Below are positions 8,060 to 16,167 of a stretch of 33,270 nucleotides of DNA, piece after piece. Positions within the stretch are counted from its first letter, which is position 1. Every line of letters begins with the position of its first letter. A program made the translations under genes and the position numbers. The notes below the pieces were generated by a model. That model searched no databases, had not been told where the DNA came from, and saw nothing but the letters and a program-made list of their open reading frames with translations. This DNA comes from an uncultured Enterobacterales bacterium (lineage in GTDB: Bacteria; Pseudomonadota; Gammaproteobacteria; Enterobacterales; Enterobacteriaceae), in assembly GCA_946478305.1 (NCBI GenBank), contig CAMLBO010000049.1:1-33270 (forward strand), given 5' to 3'.

Positions 8060-9753
8060 GCGTAATGCCCTCCATAATCGTACTGGCTAAGTAATGAATT
8101 GGTTTCATTCCATTTTTGTTGATCCAATGCCTCCATGACGGCAGTCTGCAGCTGTTTGTGATCGGTATCAGGCGTCGCATAGAAGGCAAAGTTCTGAGTC
8201 GTTGTCCGGCTGTCTGTAAGATTTGTTGCCACGTGTGGTGTCGCGGGCTGATACAGATTTAAGGTGCCGCCCGTGGGAGAAATGCCGTTACTGAACGGAG
8301 ATGCATCGTTGTTTGATGCATCCTTATCATCGTTTTTATCCCAGCCAAACACCCAATCAATGCCTTTGCGAGCAAGGGTAAGCAGTTCGCCTATTTGTGA
8401 GAATGCTTTGTTCAACGTGACAAAGATTTCAGCGATGCTCGCACCCACTTTTCTGCCCACTTCACTGAAATCACTCAGTACATCCTGAGAAAATTTAATG
8501 GGTTTGAACAGATCCGTTATCCACCCAAATGCGGCTTTGAAGGGAGAAAAAGCATCGCTGACGGGCCCCATTGCCGCGCTAAAACCCTCAATGACTCCGC
8601 CAACAAAAGCTTTGATGGGCTCCCACAGTTTGACGACGGCAAGACCTATACCTGCAATCACAGCGATCAGAGCAATCACGGATCCGCCCACTAAGGCAAA
8701 CGCAGCGCCCATGATCCCACCGGCGCCGGTAAATACGGTACCCAGCAGTCCCGCGCCAGCAATTAACAGGTTTACACCACTCAGCAATGGAGCGATCACG
8801 GTGCCTAAAAATCCCAACCCGCCAATAATCCCCGTTATACCGAGCGCCAGACTCAGTAACGAATTTACAAGCAAAGGGTTTTCAGTGATCCAGGTATTGA
8901 GGGTGTTCAGCCATCCGGTCGCTGTTTGTGTCAGTTCACGCAACGCGGCACTTTGCCCCTCAAACAGATTGATTCGAATCGTGTCCCAGGTGGCGAACAG
9001 CTTGGTGATATCACCGTCGAGATTGTCGCCTTTTACCCGCACTTCGGTTTGCGCCGCCGGGGTGGCACCGTTTAGCGCCGTCGGCGTCTGGGCCAGAATT
9101 TGATCCGCATTCAGGCCACTCGTCGCCAGCTTGCTTTGCTCAGCAACAACGTCAGCAGGGCTGTGGCCGCTGTTCGCCATGGAGAGCGTTTGCTGGCGCA
9201 GTGCAGCCAGGCGCGGATCGCTCTTTTGCAGGCCAAGTTTTGCCTGTATTTCGGATAAGCCTTTTTGCAAATCAGCGCCGGGTTGCAGAATACTTTTCGC
9301 CAGTTCGAGTTTAGGTTGCGCGAAGGCGACCATCGATGAGCTGGTGTTTTTCAGCTGTTCAATTTTGTGTGTCCGGAATTTGTATTGCTGGCCTGCGTCA
9401 TTGCCTTGTTGCTTTTGGCTCTCAATGTGTGACCGCTGGAAGATTTCCAGAGAGCGGCCTGTCAATTGCTTCTGGTTGCTCGTCTCAGCAGATTTTGTGC
9501 GTCGAAGGAGACCCGGGCCATTGGCCGTGACTTGGTTTTGGCCCGCAGCTAAGTTATCTAATACGTGCGACCCTTTCTCTAACCCCTGAAGTTCTCCGGA
9601 CGCGTTGTTGATATCTTCTGACATCCGGCTAAACAAGGTTTGTTGCGGTAGTTGGGTAAAACGCTTCCAGACATCAGAGGTGGCTTTTTTCAACGGCTGG
9701 AGCTGCTGAATGATTTTCCCCAACGTCGCCGGAATCTTGTCGACATTACTCAT
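8056..9753 (-). CDS. T: Tail tape measure protein gpT
   Basis: Tape measure protein that sets tail length. It has 565 residues, well below P2 gpT (about 815). It begins MSNVDKIPATLGKIIQQLQPLKK and has a charged, helical N-terminal half (about 1-210). A strongly hydrophobic, Gly/Ala-rich stretch with several membrane-like helices follows (about 290-390), then an amphipathic tail. The TraT-like LFATWDTIRINLFEGQSAALREL block near residue 250 is typical of P2-type tape measures. The frame is open throughout, so the short length looks like an internal size change and not decay. It overlaps E' by 8 bp and U by 4 bp. Confidence 0.93.
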   Translation of the reverse strand: MSNVDKIPATLGKIIQQLQPLKKATSDVWKRFTQLPQQTLFSRMSEDINNASGELQGLEKGSHVLDNLAAGQNQVTANGPGLLRRTKSAETSNQKQLTGRSLEIFQRSHIESQKQQGNDAGQQYKFRTHKIEQLKNTSSSMVAFAQPKLELAKSILQPGADLQKGLSEIQAKLGLQKSDPRLAALRQQTLSMANSGHSPADVVAEQSKLATSGLNADQILAQTPTALNGATPAAQTEVRVKGDNLDGDITKLFATWDTIRINLFEGQSAALRELTQTATGWLNTLNTWITENPLLVNSLLSLALGITGIIGGLGFLGTVIAPLLSGVNLLIAGAGLLGTVFTGAGGIMGAAFALVGGSVIALIAVIAGIGLAVVKLWEPIKAFVGGVIEGFSAAMGPVSDAFSPFKAAFGWITDLFKPIKFSQDVLSDFSEVGRKVGASIAEIFVTLNKAFSQIGELLTLARKGIDWVFGWDKNDDKDASNNDASPFSNGISPTGGTLNLYQPATPHVATNLTDSRTTTQNFAFYATPDTDHKQLQTAVMEALDQQKWNETNSLLSQYDYGGHYA

Positions 9754-10179
9754 CTATTTTTACTCCGCTGCGTTGCAACGCTTTATATCGCCAGTTCATC
9801 AGTTCGGTGAGTGACATGCCGTCCATTTCGGACGGCGGCCAATGAAAGATCACCGCGATATCTGCCATCAGATCATCAACGGTCAGACGGGGATCGATAT
9901 TTACCCGGCCTGCTTCGGCGATAAAAAACCGATCACCTTGCCCGCCAGTGCAATAAGGTCGGGTAACTCGAGGCGGGCGCACTCTTCTTTCGTCAGGTTG
10001 GGATAGGTGATACGCGGCAAAATGGTGATCAGCGCATCAACGTCAGCGTTGGCCAGTGCCGCCAGGCCAATGCCACGCAGGCTGCCGGCATTCGGTTTGG
10101 TGACCTGGATTTCAGTGATTTCAACGTCGCCGCGCTTAAGCGGTACATCAAGAACGACACTATTTTCATCGGGATTCAT
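9746..10179 (-). CDS. E': gpE+E' tail assembly chaperone, made by -1 frameshift
   Basis: The E' frame (9746-9982) has no good start of its own and overlaps the end of E. A T TTT TTA slippery heptamer lies at 9928-9922, and slipping back one base there joins E residues 1-86 to 58 residues of E' (starting IAEAGRVNIDPRLTVDDLM), giving about 144 residues. P2 and most tailed phages make the tape-measure chaperone pair by such a -1 shift between the tube and tape measure genes. The E' part carries FHWPPSEMDGMSLTELMNWRYKAL, the conserved P2 E' block. Confidence 0.85.
9901..10179 (-). CDS. E: Tail assembly chaperone gpE
   Basis: P2 gpE-family protein of 92 residues (P2 gpE 91), beginning MNPDENSVVLDVPLKRGD and containing GSLRGIGLAALANADVDALITILPRITYPNLT. 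It is the unshifted product of the E/E' frameshift gene and is thought to coat the tape measure during tail assembly. It lies between the tube gene FII (after a 55-bp gap with a hairpin) and T. Its last codons pass through the slippery site. Confidence 0.92.
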   Translation of the reverse strand: MNPDENSVVLDVPLKRGDVEITEIQVTKPNAGSLRGIGLAALANADVDALITILPRITYPNLTKEECARLELPDLIALAGKVIGFLSPKQAG

Positions 10180-10204
10180 GAGGGATCCTGTTAATCAGAA
10201 AAGG

Positions 10205-10226
10205 AGCCGGCAAAACGTTGCCGGCT
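10205..10226 (-). terminator. Hairpin between tube gene FII and E
   Basis: A perfect 9-bp stem, AGCCGGCAA with TTGCCGGCT around a 4-nt loop, lies 8 bp after the FII stop. On the minus strand it is followed by CCTTTTCTG. It resembles a weak terminator or an mRNA 3' stabiliser, and would keep sheath and tube expression above that of the chaperone and tape measure. Confidence 0.5.
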
Positions 10227-10234
10227 ATAGAGAG

Positions 10235-10744
10235 TTAAAGGCCGAGCGCCGTACGGTGTTCCGCCAGACGGTCAACACCGTTGACGATTTCCAGCATGTT
10301 GACGGTATCGACTTCAATCAGCTCTTTACCGTCGATGGTCAGTTTGAAGTAAGTACAGTCAGTGGTGATTTTGGTTTCGCTATCTTCACCCTGTTTGTAT
10401 TCACCAAAATCAAACTCTTTGTGACGGCCGCGCATTGCCACTTCTACAGCGGAAATTTCACCGGTGTCGTCGCGCTGGAAGGAGCCGGTGAAGCGCAGGG
10501 GAATATCTGCCGTACTGCCCCATTGCTGCAGCACCAACTCATCAATGCCGCCGATAGACCACTCCAGGGCCAGCGCGTCATCATCCAGACCGAAGTCTAC
10601 GGAGGTAGCACCACTCATACCGCCGCCCCGGTATTTTTCCAGCTTGCGAGTCAGTTTTGGTAAGGTCAGTGAGGAAACCACACCGAGGTAGCTGTTCCCG
10701 TCGTTGAACAGGTTCAGATATTTCAATTTCTTAGGGAGTGCCAT
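10235..10744 (-). CDS. FII: Major tail tube protein gpFII
   Basis: Inner tube protein of the contractile tail, P2 FII family. It has 169 residues (P2 172), beginning MALPKKLKYLNLFNDGNSYLGV, with conserved KYRGGGMSGATSVDFGLDDDALALEW and GRHKEFDFGEYKQGE. It lies 14 bp downstream of the sheath gene. The frame is intact. Confidence 0.95.
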   Translation of the reverse strand: MALPKKLKYLNLFNDGNSYLGVVSSLTLPKLTRKLEKYRGGGMSGATSVDFGLDDDALALEWSIGGIDELVLQQWGSTADIPLRFTGSFQRDDTGEISAVEVAMRGRHKEFDFGEYKQGEDSETKITTDCTYFKLTIDGKELIEVDTVNMLEIVNGVDRLAEHRTALGL

Positions 10745-10758
10745 GAGTCAAAATCTCC

Positions 10759-11928
10759 TTAGCTGTTCACGGAAGCGGCAAAGTTCACCAGGTATTTGTC
10801 GGTGATGCGTTGGCGCAGGGTCAGATCTTCCAGTGGTGGGACCGGTGTGTAGTCGTAATCGATGTACAACTTGCCAGCCTTCAGTGACTCCGGCGTGTTA
10901 GCCGTTTCGTCATACCAGCAGTTGCCATCGATGATGTAACCGGCGGATTTCATTTCGCGCATTTTGGCTTTGATGCCGTCGATCATGTCGCGGATCAGGG
11001 AAGGGGTCATCGGCTTGTCGACCGCCCACATGTGCGCTTCGGCCATGGTGTCAGCCAGGATCTGCGCTGTGCGGGTGTAGTTTTCGAATGCGAACAACGG
11101 GTCATCGCTACAGGTGCGGTTGCCCCAGAAGCGGAAGCCGTCTTTGCGCACCAGCGTGGTAATGCAGGCCTCATTCAGCAGATCGGCATCGGTGCCGGTC
11201 GCCTGTAAATCCCAGAATACGCTGGCGGAAAGACCGGTCACGCCGTTGACGCCAACGTTGGACAGCGTTTTATGCCAGCCAGTGTCCTGGTCGATTTTGG
11301 CACGCAGGCCCAGAGCGCGTGCCGAAGCGTAAGCGGTATCTGACTGGCTGGTGGTGGTATTCCAGTTAACGAAGTCAGGCCAAATCAGCATCAGTTCACG
11401 TTGACTGAAGTTATCGCGATATTTAATGGCATCGGCAATGCTTTTAGCACCAAATACGCTGACATAACCAAAGGCGCGCAGCTGCTGGCAAACCGCGGCT
11501 AACGCCGTGGCCACCGCCTGATTGTCATGACCCGGAACGCCGAGAATACGGGGTTTAACGCCCAGTTCAGCCTGGGCAGAAAGCAGGGCTTTCATGCCGG
11601 TGTAGCGGCCATTGGCATCAGAACCGCCGATAATATTGGTGGTGGTCGCCGCTTCATCTTCGCCTTCCTCAACGCGAACGACGACGGTCACTGGTTTACA
11701 TTGATCGGCAATCGCCAGCAGGGCCGGGCCCAAAGTACCGGTTTTACCCGCCTTGCCGCTGGCGGCCAGAACGTCGGTGATCAGAACCGGGGTGTTAAGC
11801 GGAAACAGGGTGGCATCCGCGTCTTTCGCGGTACACACCATGCCGATAATGGCAGTGGAAACAGTAGAAATAACGCGGGTGCCGTCATTGATTTCAACAA
11901 CGCGTACGCCGTGGTGATAATCAGCCAT
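10759..11928 (-). CDS. FI: Tail sheath protein gpFI
   Basis: Contractile sheath protein of the P2 FI family; it shortens on target binding and drives the tube through the envelope. The start MADYHHGVRVVEINDGTRVI at 11928 gives 389 residues (P2 396). The frame stays open to 12072, but that extension has no homology and would cover the late promoter. AAAGAGAGAG precedes the start. First gene of the FI-FII-E-T-U-D-ogr operon, preceded by an Ogr-type box and by the terminator of the H operon. Confidence 0.95.
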   Translation of the reverse strand: MADYHHGVRVVEINDGTRVISTVSTAIIGMVCTAKDADATLFPLNTPVLITDVLAASGKAGKTGTLGPALLAIADQCKPVTVVVRVEEGEDEAATTTNIIGGSDANGRYTGMKALLSAQAELGVKPRILGVPGHDNQAVATALAAVCQQLRAFGYVSVFGAKSIADAIKYRDNFSQRELMLIWPDFVNWNTTTSQSDTAYASARALGLRAKIDQDTGWHKTLSNVGVNGVTGLSASVFWDLQATGTDADLLNEACITTLVRKDGFRFWGNRTCSDDPLFAFENYTRTAQILADTMAEAHMWAVDKPMTPSLIRDMIDGIKAKMREMKSAGYIIDGNCWYDETANTPESLKAGKLYIDYDYTPVPPLEDLTLRQRITDKYLVNFAASVNS

Positions 11929-12002
11929 CGGGGTGACTCTCTCTTTTGTGGGTGGTGAAGCAAGGATGCCGATTCGCAACAGAAAGCGCATTCGATGGCA
12001 GG

Positions 12003-12020
12003 CGTGGAGGGAGTGGCACA
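12003..12020 (-). promoter_or_regulatory. Ogr-type activator box of the FI late promoter
   Basis: On the minus strand TGT-N12-ACG, one base from the P2 late-promoter consensus TGT-N12-ACA, is embedded in TTGTGCC...CCACG. Centred at 12011.5, it would place the start point near 11956 if the usual -55 spacing holds, 28 bp before the FI start. No good -35 is present, as expected for an activator-dependent promoter. Confidence 0.6.
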
Positions 12021-12032
12021 ACAGAGGGGGGT

Positions 12033-12063
12033 AAAAAAAATGAGATAAAAAATTTATCTCATT
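12033..12063 (-). terminator. Terminator after tail fibre gene H
   Basis: A perfect 11-bp stem (AATGAGATAAA with TTTATCTCATT, 3-nt loop, 12039-12063) reads into a T run on the minus strand (12033-12040). It closes the X-H operon just ahead of the FI promoter. Confidence 0.85.
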
Positions 12064-12109
12064 GAATATCAATAATTAAATGATGATGTGCCTAGTGTGA
12101 GAATTACGG

Positions 12110-13120
12110 CTAAGCGGCGCGAACAATATAGTTAAGTGCGATGTTACGTGGTCTGTTTTCAGTTGAGGTGGGGACTACCCTTGACGCATTAAATTCGACA
12201 CCATAGTTAGTTGATGGTGATGAAGATTGAGCTACGGGGTCAACAGTATTATTGGAACCAGAGTTATAGGTTGCTAACGCGCCACTCACTCCATTTGGCA
12301 TTACTACGCCATTATTGCCAGTTTGATAAGCTATTATCGATCCCGTGATATTACGGATCGCATCCCCCTGAGCACTCATCGGCACTCGCCCGTTATCTAC
12401 ACCGCGTCCATCATCCCAACCACGAATAAATTCACCGCGTAAATCAGGCAATAGGCCCAGCGGATAAACAGCGGCCAGTTTTGGATATTTTGCTTTATCA
12501 AACGCAGCGCCATTACATTTTAACCAACCGGCTGGTGGCGTTGCTGTAGGCCAGGGAAGTGGAATACCTACGGGGAGATCGTATTGCGCATGCGGATTCG
12601 CCGCCGCCACATGCTTTGCCATCAGATCATCAGCATAAGCTTTCACTTCAATGACTTTGTCATCGACATATTTCCGGGTGGCTAATACCACTGACGGGTC
12701 GATTTTCAGCGTAACGGCTTCGGTACTGTTAACCACGATGATCATGCGGACGGTTTGTGTCCGGCCGCTGCCTTCCTGCAACTGCGGTTTGTAGGTTTCC
12801 GGGCAGTTGGCGATGGCGATCAGCGTATTATCCTGATCGAAAAGACCAATTTCACGGATCCAGAAACCGCCCTGATCCTCAGGAATAATTTGCTCAGCGA
12901 TGATCTGATTGGTATTTGCCGGGTCAACGCTGAGGGAATTCAGTGAGGCGCGGCGCTTTTCACCGATCAGTTTAGTTTGGGCTGGATCTGGCGTGGGTAA
13001 TATGCCGCCGCCGTCGCCTACCGCCATTTGTGTCAGGCTTAATTGCGTGCCAAGTGCAGTCGCGTTGGCCAGTTTTGCTGCGCCCAGATTGGTCAGCAGG
13101 GCATAGTATTTAGCTGTCAT
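12110..13120 (-). CDS. H: Short tail fibre (receptor-binding) protein gpH
   Basis: Tail fibre that would fix the target range. The 336 residues are about half of P2 gpH (669). The N-terminal ~160 residues (MTAKYYALLTNLGAAKLANA...) are the P2/DUF3751-type baseplate attachment domain. A phage tail collar domain follows (about 180-240: GIPLPWPTATPPAGWLKCNG and LLPDLRGEFIRGWDDGRGVD). The variable tip ends in the widely shared ENRPRNIALNYIVRAA. The 3' part encoding the tip (12110-12360) is clearly more AT-rich than the rest. No chaperone gene (P2 G) follows; the next element is a terminator. It overlaps I by 11 bp. Confidence 0.92.
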   Translation of the reverse strand: MTAKYYALLTNLGAAKLANATALGTQLSLTQMAVGDGGGILPTPDPAQTKLIGEKRRASLNSLSVDPANTNQIIAEQIIPEDQGGFWIREIGLFDQDNTLIAIANCPETYKPQLQEGSGRTQTVRMIIVVNSTEAVTLKIDPSVVLATRKYVDDKVIEVKAYADDLMAKHVAAANPHAQYDLPVGIPLPWPTATPPAGWLKCNGAAFDKAKYPKLAAVYPLGLLPDLRGEFIRGWDDGRGVDNGRVPMSAQGDAIRNITGSIIAYQTGNNGVVMPNGVSGALATYNSGSNNTVDPVAQSSSPSTNYGVEFNASRVVPTSTENRPRNIALNYIVRAA

Positions 13121-13724
13121 AATTTACTCTCAGGTTGTCGATTAAATGAATGGCTGAACCGGTGAACGCAGAACCGGACGTTGTAATGGTCTCTGGGAAA
13201 TACGGGTAAACAGTCAGCTCTTCGCCGTCATAGGTGGCGGCTGCTATATAACAGTTGCCGGTGACATCCAGATTGATAGAAAGCCCAATCAGATGGCGGC
13301 TGCAGGGTTTGGCGTCAGAAATCAGCCGCTCGAGCTCCTGATACATCTCTTCGGTAATACCGGTTTCAAGCACGCCAACGTCCAGGCGAAAAGTGCCTGG
13401 GATATCCTTTGTCTGCCACCATTCGGTGACGCGAATTAAATAACCCAGCGGTTCAACCACCCGGCGCAGAGCGCCAATGGTTCCTTTATGTTTATGAACA
13501 AACAGGGCGGATCGTACGGCTGAACGCTTGGCCGCTTCCGTCCAGTTTTCATCCCAGCGGTCGACTGAAAATGCCCAGGCGAGATAGGGAAGCAGCGGCA
13601 GCGGGCAGGTGTCCGGGTTCCAGAGCTGGCGCAACGGCACTGGAATCCCTGCTATTTGCGCCAGAGCTTGTGCCGCTGCGACCTCTAACGTTGAAGAGCC
13701 GCTGGGCAACAGACGATCATTCAT
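13110..13724 (-). CDS. I: Baseplate protein gpI
   Basis: P2 gpI-family baseplate wedge component. The start MNDRLLPSGSSTLEVAAAQA at 13724, with GGAGGATCAG just upstream, gives 204 residues (P2 176). An upstream in-frame ATG at 13835 lies deep inside J and has no homology. Conserved blocks are CPLPLLPYLAWAFSVDRWDE and HKHKGTIGALRRVVEPLGY. It overlaps the end of J by 8 bp, implying coupled translation. Confidence 0.93.
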   Translation of the reverse strand: MNDRLLPSGSSTLEVAAAQALAQIAGIPVPLRQLWNPDTCPLPLLPYLAWAFSVDRWDENWTEAAKRSAVRSALFVHKHKGTIGALRRVVEPLGYLIRVTEWWQTKDIPGTFRLDVGVLETGITEEMYQELERLISDAKPCSRHLIGLSINLDVTGNCYIAAATYDGEELTVYPYFPETITTSGSAFTGSAIHLIDNLRVNYDS

Positions 13725-14625
13725 CTGATCCTCCAACGGATAACGTATAGGCAGTGCACAGGGATGCCTGAGTTTTATCCAGCACGATATCTGCGGCAGG
13801 TGAGGCCAGTTCGACGCGCTGTACCCCTTCGACATGCAGTGCGGCGTAGATAGCTGAAAGGCGGATATCTCGACCTAACCGGCTTTGTGTATTGATGTAT
13901 TTCTTGAGCTGAGCCTCAGAGGCCGCGCGCACGGGTTCAATTTCTGGCGTCGGTAATACAAACAGTACCGCGCGAATTTGATAAGGAACGATATCGGCAG
14001 CCTGCACGGTCACGCGGTCCGCAACCGGGCGTACATCTTCGTCGTTGAGGGCTTTATCGACGGCGGCTAATAAATCGGGCGCAGCCAGACCGTCGTTATC
14101 TCTGGAAAGAATAGTGATGGTGACCTCAGCGGGCGACGGGCTGATAGCAGAAGCGTCAGCAACCCGTCCATCGGCACTGCGGGCGTGATATTCATAAGCG
14201 CCTGTCGGCCCGGCTACGCTTAATCCTTCGAAAGCCTGGGGAATACGCATTCTAAAATCTGTATCACTTTCCATAATGGCGTCAGTCGGTGGCACCGTGG
14301 TCAGGTCGGCCGGTTGTAACGTCAGACGCACTACGTTGGTATTCGCCCCCAACTGATCCAAATCGCTGCCCGTCGCGTAAGCCACCATCACGGCGCGGGC
14401 GGCTTCGTTGACGCGCTGACGCAGGATCACTTCGCGATAGGCGTTCTCCTGCAACAGCTTGACCAGCGGCTCGGACTCCAGCGACAAGGTGCGGCTGATG
14501 GCCGCTTGCTGCTCAGGCGGGTAGAGCGAAATCAGGGTGGATTTTCGTTCTTCAAACAGGTTTTCATAGTCCAGCTGCTCTACCACGTCTGGGGCAGGTA
14601 ACTGGCTTAAATCGATAGTTGCCAT
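13717..14625 (-). CDS. J: Baseplate protein gpJ
   Basis: P2 gpJ/Mu gp47-family baseplate wedge protein (T4 gp6-like). At 302 residues it equals P2 gpJ in length. It begins MATIDLSQLPAPDVVEQLDYENLFEER; MVAYATGSDLDQLGANTNVVRL and FRMRIPQAFEGLSVAGPTGAYEYHARSADGRVADA are conserved in the family. It follows W after 4 bp and overlaps I. Confidence 0.95.
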   Translation of the reverse strand: MATIDLSQLPAPDVVEQLDYENLFEERKSTLISLYPPEQQAAISRTLSLESEPLVKLLQENAYREVILRQRVNEAARAVMVAYATGSDLDQLGANTNVVRLTLQPADLTTVPPTDAIMESDTDFRMRIPQAFEGLSVAGPTGAYEYHARSADGRVADASAISPSPAEVTITILSRDNDGLAAPDLLAAVDKALNDEDVRPVADRVTVQAADIVPYQIRAVLFVLPTPEIEPVRAASEAQLKKYINTQSRLGRDIRLSAIYAALHVEGVQRVELASPAADIVLDKTQASLCTAYTLSVGGSDE

Positions 14626-14629
14626 AGTG

Positions 14630-14980
14630 TCAGCTCACAGGAATGCTTAGGGAAAAATCCGTTGCCGTATCACTACGGCTTCCGGTCATATCCACCACCA
14701 TTTTTCCGTCGTTACCGGCGTTGAAGGTGATGGCACTCAGCGAGATCCGGGGTTCCCACTGCAACAGCGCGGTGTAGCAAACGGCCATGATTTGCAAACG
14801 CAGCGCATCGTTTTGCGGCTGGTCAATAAGCTCTGAGAGCAGCGAACCGTAGCTGCGGCGCATCACGCGGGAACCGACCGGAGTCTGCAAAATGTCACTC
14901 ACGGACTGACGGATATGGTCGAGATCTTCAATCGCCATCCCGCTGTGACGCGACATGCCGAGATATTTTGGGTCACTCAT
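14630..14980 (-). CDS. W: Baseplate protein gpW (gp25-like)
   Basis: P2 gpW/T4 gp25 family baseplate wedge and sheath-initiation protein, with a lysozyme-like fold but no enzyme activity. 116 residues (P2 115). The motif ILQTPVGSRVMRRSYGSLLSELIDQP is the hallmark of gp25-like proteins, including those of type VI secretion. Its start overlaps the V stop (ATGA). Confidence 0.95.
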   Translation of the reverse strand: MSDPKYLGMSRHSGMAIEDLDHIRQSVSDILQTPVGSRVMRRSYGSLLSELIDQPQNDALRLQIMAVCYTALLQWEPRISLSAITFNAGNDGKMVVDMTGSRSDTATDFSLSIPVS

Positions 14981-15618
14981 TGTGGGCCTCCGGTTTGACC
15001 GCCACCGGTTTGCACGCCGCTGTGACGGTGAGTGTGTAAGACAATGCCGTTCGAGGTGAGGCTGCCACCGCTATGACTGATGTTGCCGGTCATGCTGCCG
15101 CCCTGTTTCACCTCAAGCGATCCGGTGATGAGCTTGTTGCTGCACACCACTTCAGGTGTTTCCAGGGTGATACGCGTGCTGGCATGGCAGGTCATTTCTG
15201 GAGCGGTAACTGAAATACGATCAGCAGCGTTCACCGTGGCAGATTTAATGCCGGTCGCCGTGAGCGCGCCGCTGGCCGGTTCGTACTCGATCACGGCGCC
15301 ATCAGGGAAACTCAGATGCACTGCTTCAGCGGAGGCGGAAGGTGCAGAGTTGGCATCCGAGAAAATGGCCGGAAGTACAAATGCCGTGTTGAGTTCACCG
15401 CCCATCGACAGCAGCAGAACCTGCTCGCCAACAGAGGGCGCCCACCAACAGCGGGTACTTCCGGCGCGGCTGGTTATCCACGGCAACCAGGCCGTAGTGT
15501 TATTACCACTGCCTACCCGGCAGCGTGCGTTATCGAGATCGACTGCGGTGACATTGCCGATGCGAACAATGTTGTGGATAAGCCGCATGATGTCGTTGAG
15601 TTGAGCGTATGTATTCAT
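14977..15618 (-). CDS. V: Baseplate spike protein gpV
   Basis: Membrane-piercing spike of the P2 gpV family. The start MNTYAQLNDIMRLIHNIVRIG at 15618 gives 213 residues (P2 211); the longer frame from 15684 has no homology. It has an N-terminal OB fold (WWAPSVGEQVLLLSMGGELNTAFVLP), a beta-helix repeat region, and near the C terminus the HTHRH cluster that binds an iron ion at the tip of P2 gpV. R lies upstream; the usual S gene between R and V is missing. Confidence 0.95.
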   Translation of the reverse strand: MNTYAQLNDIMRLIHNIVRIGNVTAVDLDNARCRVGSGNNTTAWLPWITSRAGSTRCWWAPSVGEQVLLLSMGGELNTAFVLPAIFSDANSAPSASAEAVHLSFPDGAVIEYEPASGALTATGIKSATVNAADRISVTAPEMTCHASTRITLETPEVVCSNKLITGSLEVKQGGSMTGNISHSGGSLTSNGIVLHTHRHSGVQTGGGQTGGPQ

Positions 15619-15705
15619 AGAATTAGGATGCCGTTTAACAGGGGAGCTCGACAATCGGTGACAGCCCGCCGGGCCATGGCACAACGAGCGCTCGCTGATA
15701 CCAGG

Positions 15706-16167
15706 TTATTCAGCCCAGTGGCTTATCAGTTCGCCATTGAGATAAACCTCACGTGGCCTGGCATTGGCTGGCGGGAGAGAGGGCTCAGGCAGATGTGTGA
15801 TCGTGCGTACTCCCTCAGCATCCAGAACCTGAACGCGCTCGGTCAGTTGTAGGGTCAATGTCAGGCCATCAGCCTGTTGGTGGTAAACGAAATCGGTCAG
15901 GCGGCGGGTGTTACTGCTCAGCATGTCGGGCTGATTTTCGGTCAGCCAGTCAAGTACGGTAACGACTATCAGATCGGCCAATTGGGCGGTGAGTCCGGCT
16001 TCGTTGACGCTTAGCGTCAGGGGGAAGTGGTATTCGAATGACAGCGGGGAGGCCAGTGTGGCAACTACATTGCCGGCGCCGGAGATTACCACCAGTTTAT
16101 CGGGATGGGCATTAAGCAGCGGTACCTGCTCAATGAGCCGTTGTTGCAGTTGGTTGGGTTTTAACAC
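15706..16167 (-). CDS. R: Tail completion protein gpR
   Basis: P2 gpR-family tail completion protein (P2 155 residues). A GTG start at 16167, preceded at good spacing by AGGAGAG, gives 153 residues beginning (M)LKPNQLQQRLIEQVPLLNAHPDKL. The ATG at 16233 would add a 22-residue Arg/Cys-rich extension without homology, mostly inside lysC. Conserved blocks are ISGAGNVVATLASPLSFEYHFPLTL and the C-terminal REVYLNGELISHWAE. It overlaps lysC by 38 bp. Gene S, which normally follows, is absent. Confidence 0.88.
   Translation of the reverse strand: MLKPNQLQQRLIEQVPLLNAHPDKLVVISGAGNVVATLASPLSFEYHFPLTLSVNEAGLTAQLADLIVVTVLDWLTENQPDMLSSNTRRLTDFVYHQQADGLTLTLQLTERVQVLDAEGVRTITHLPEPSLPPANARPREVYLNGELISHWAE

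Noticed and set aside
8498-9589. Two long plus-strand frames (201 and 152 codons) opposite the tape measure gene
   Set aside because: They are antisense shadows of the well-supported gpT frame, with low-complexity composition and no ribosome binding site.
11929-12072. A 48-residue N-terminal extension of the sheath protein
   Set aside because: It has no homology to FI proteins and would cover the late promoter and part of the terminator; the MADYHHG start has a ribosome binding site.
15666-15683. TGT-N12-CGG as an Ogr box for gene V
   Set aside because: The right arm does not match, and the -55 rule would put the start point on the V start codon.
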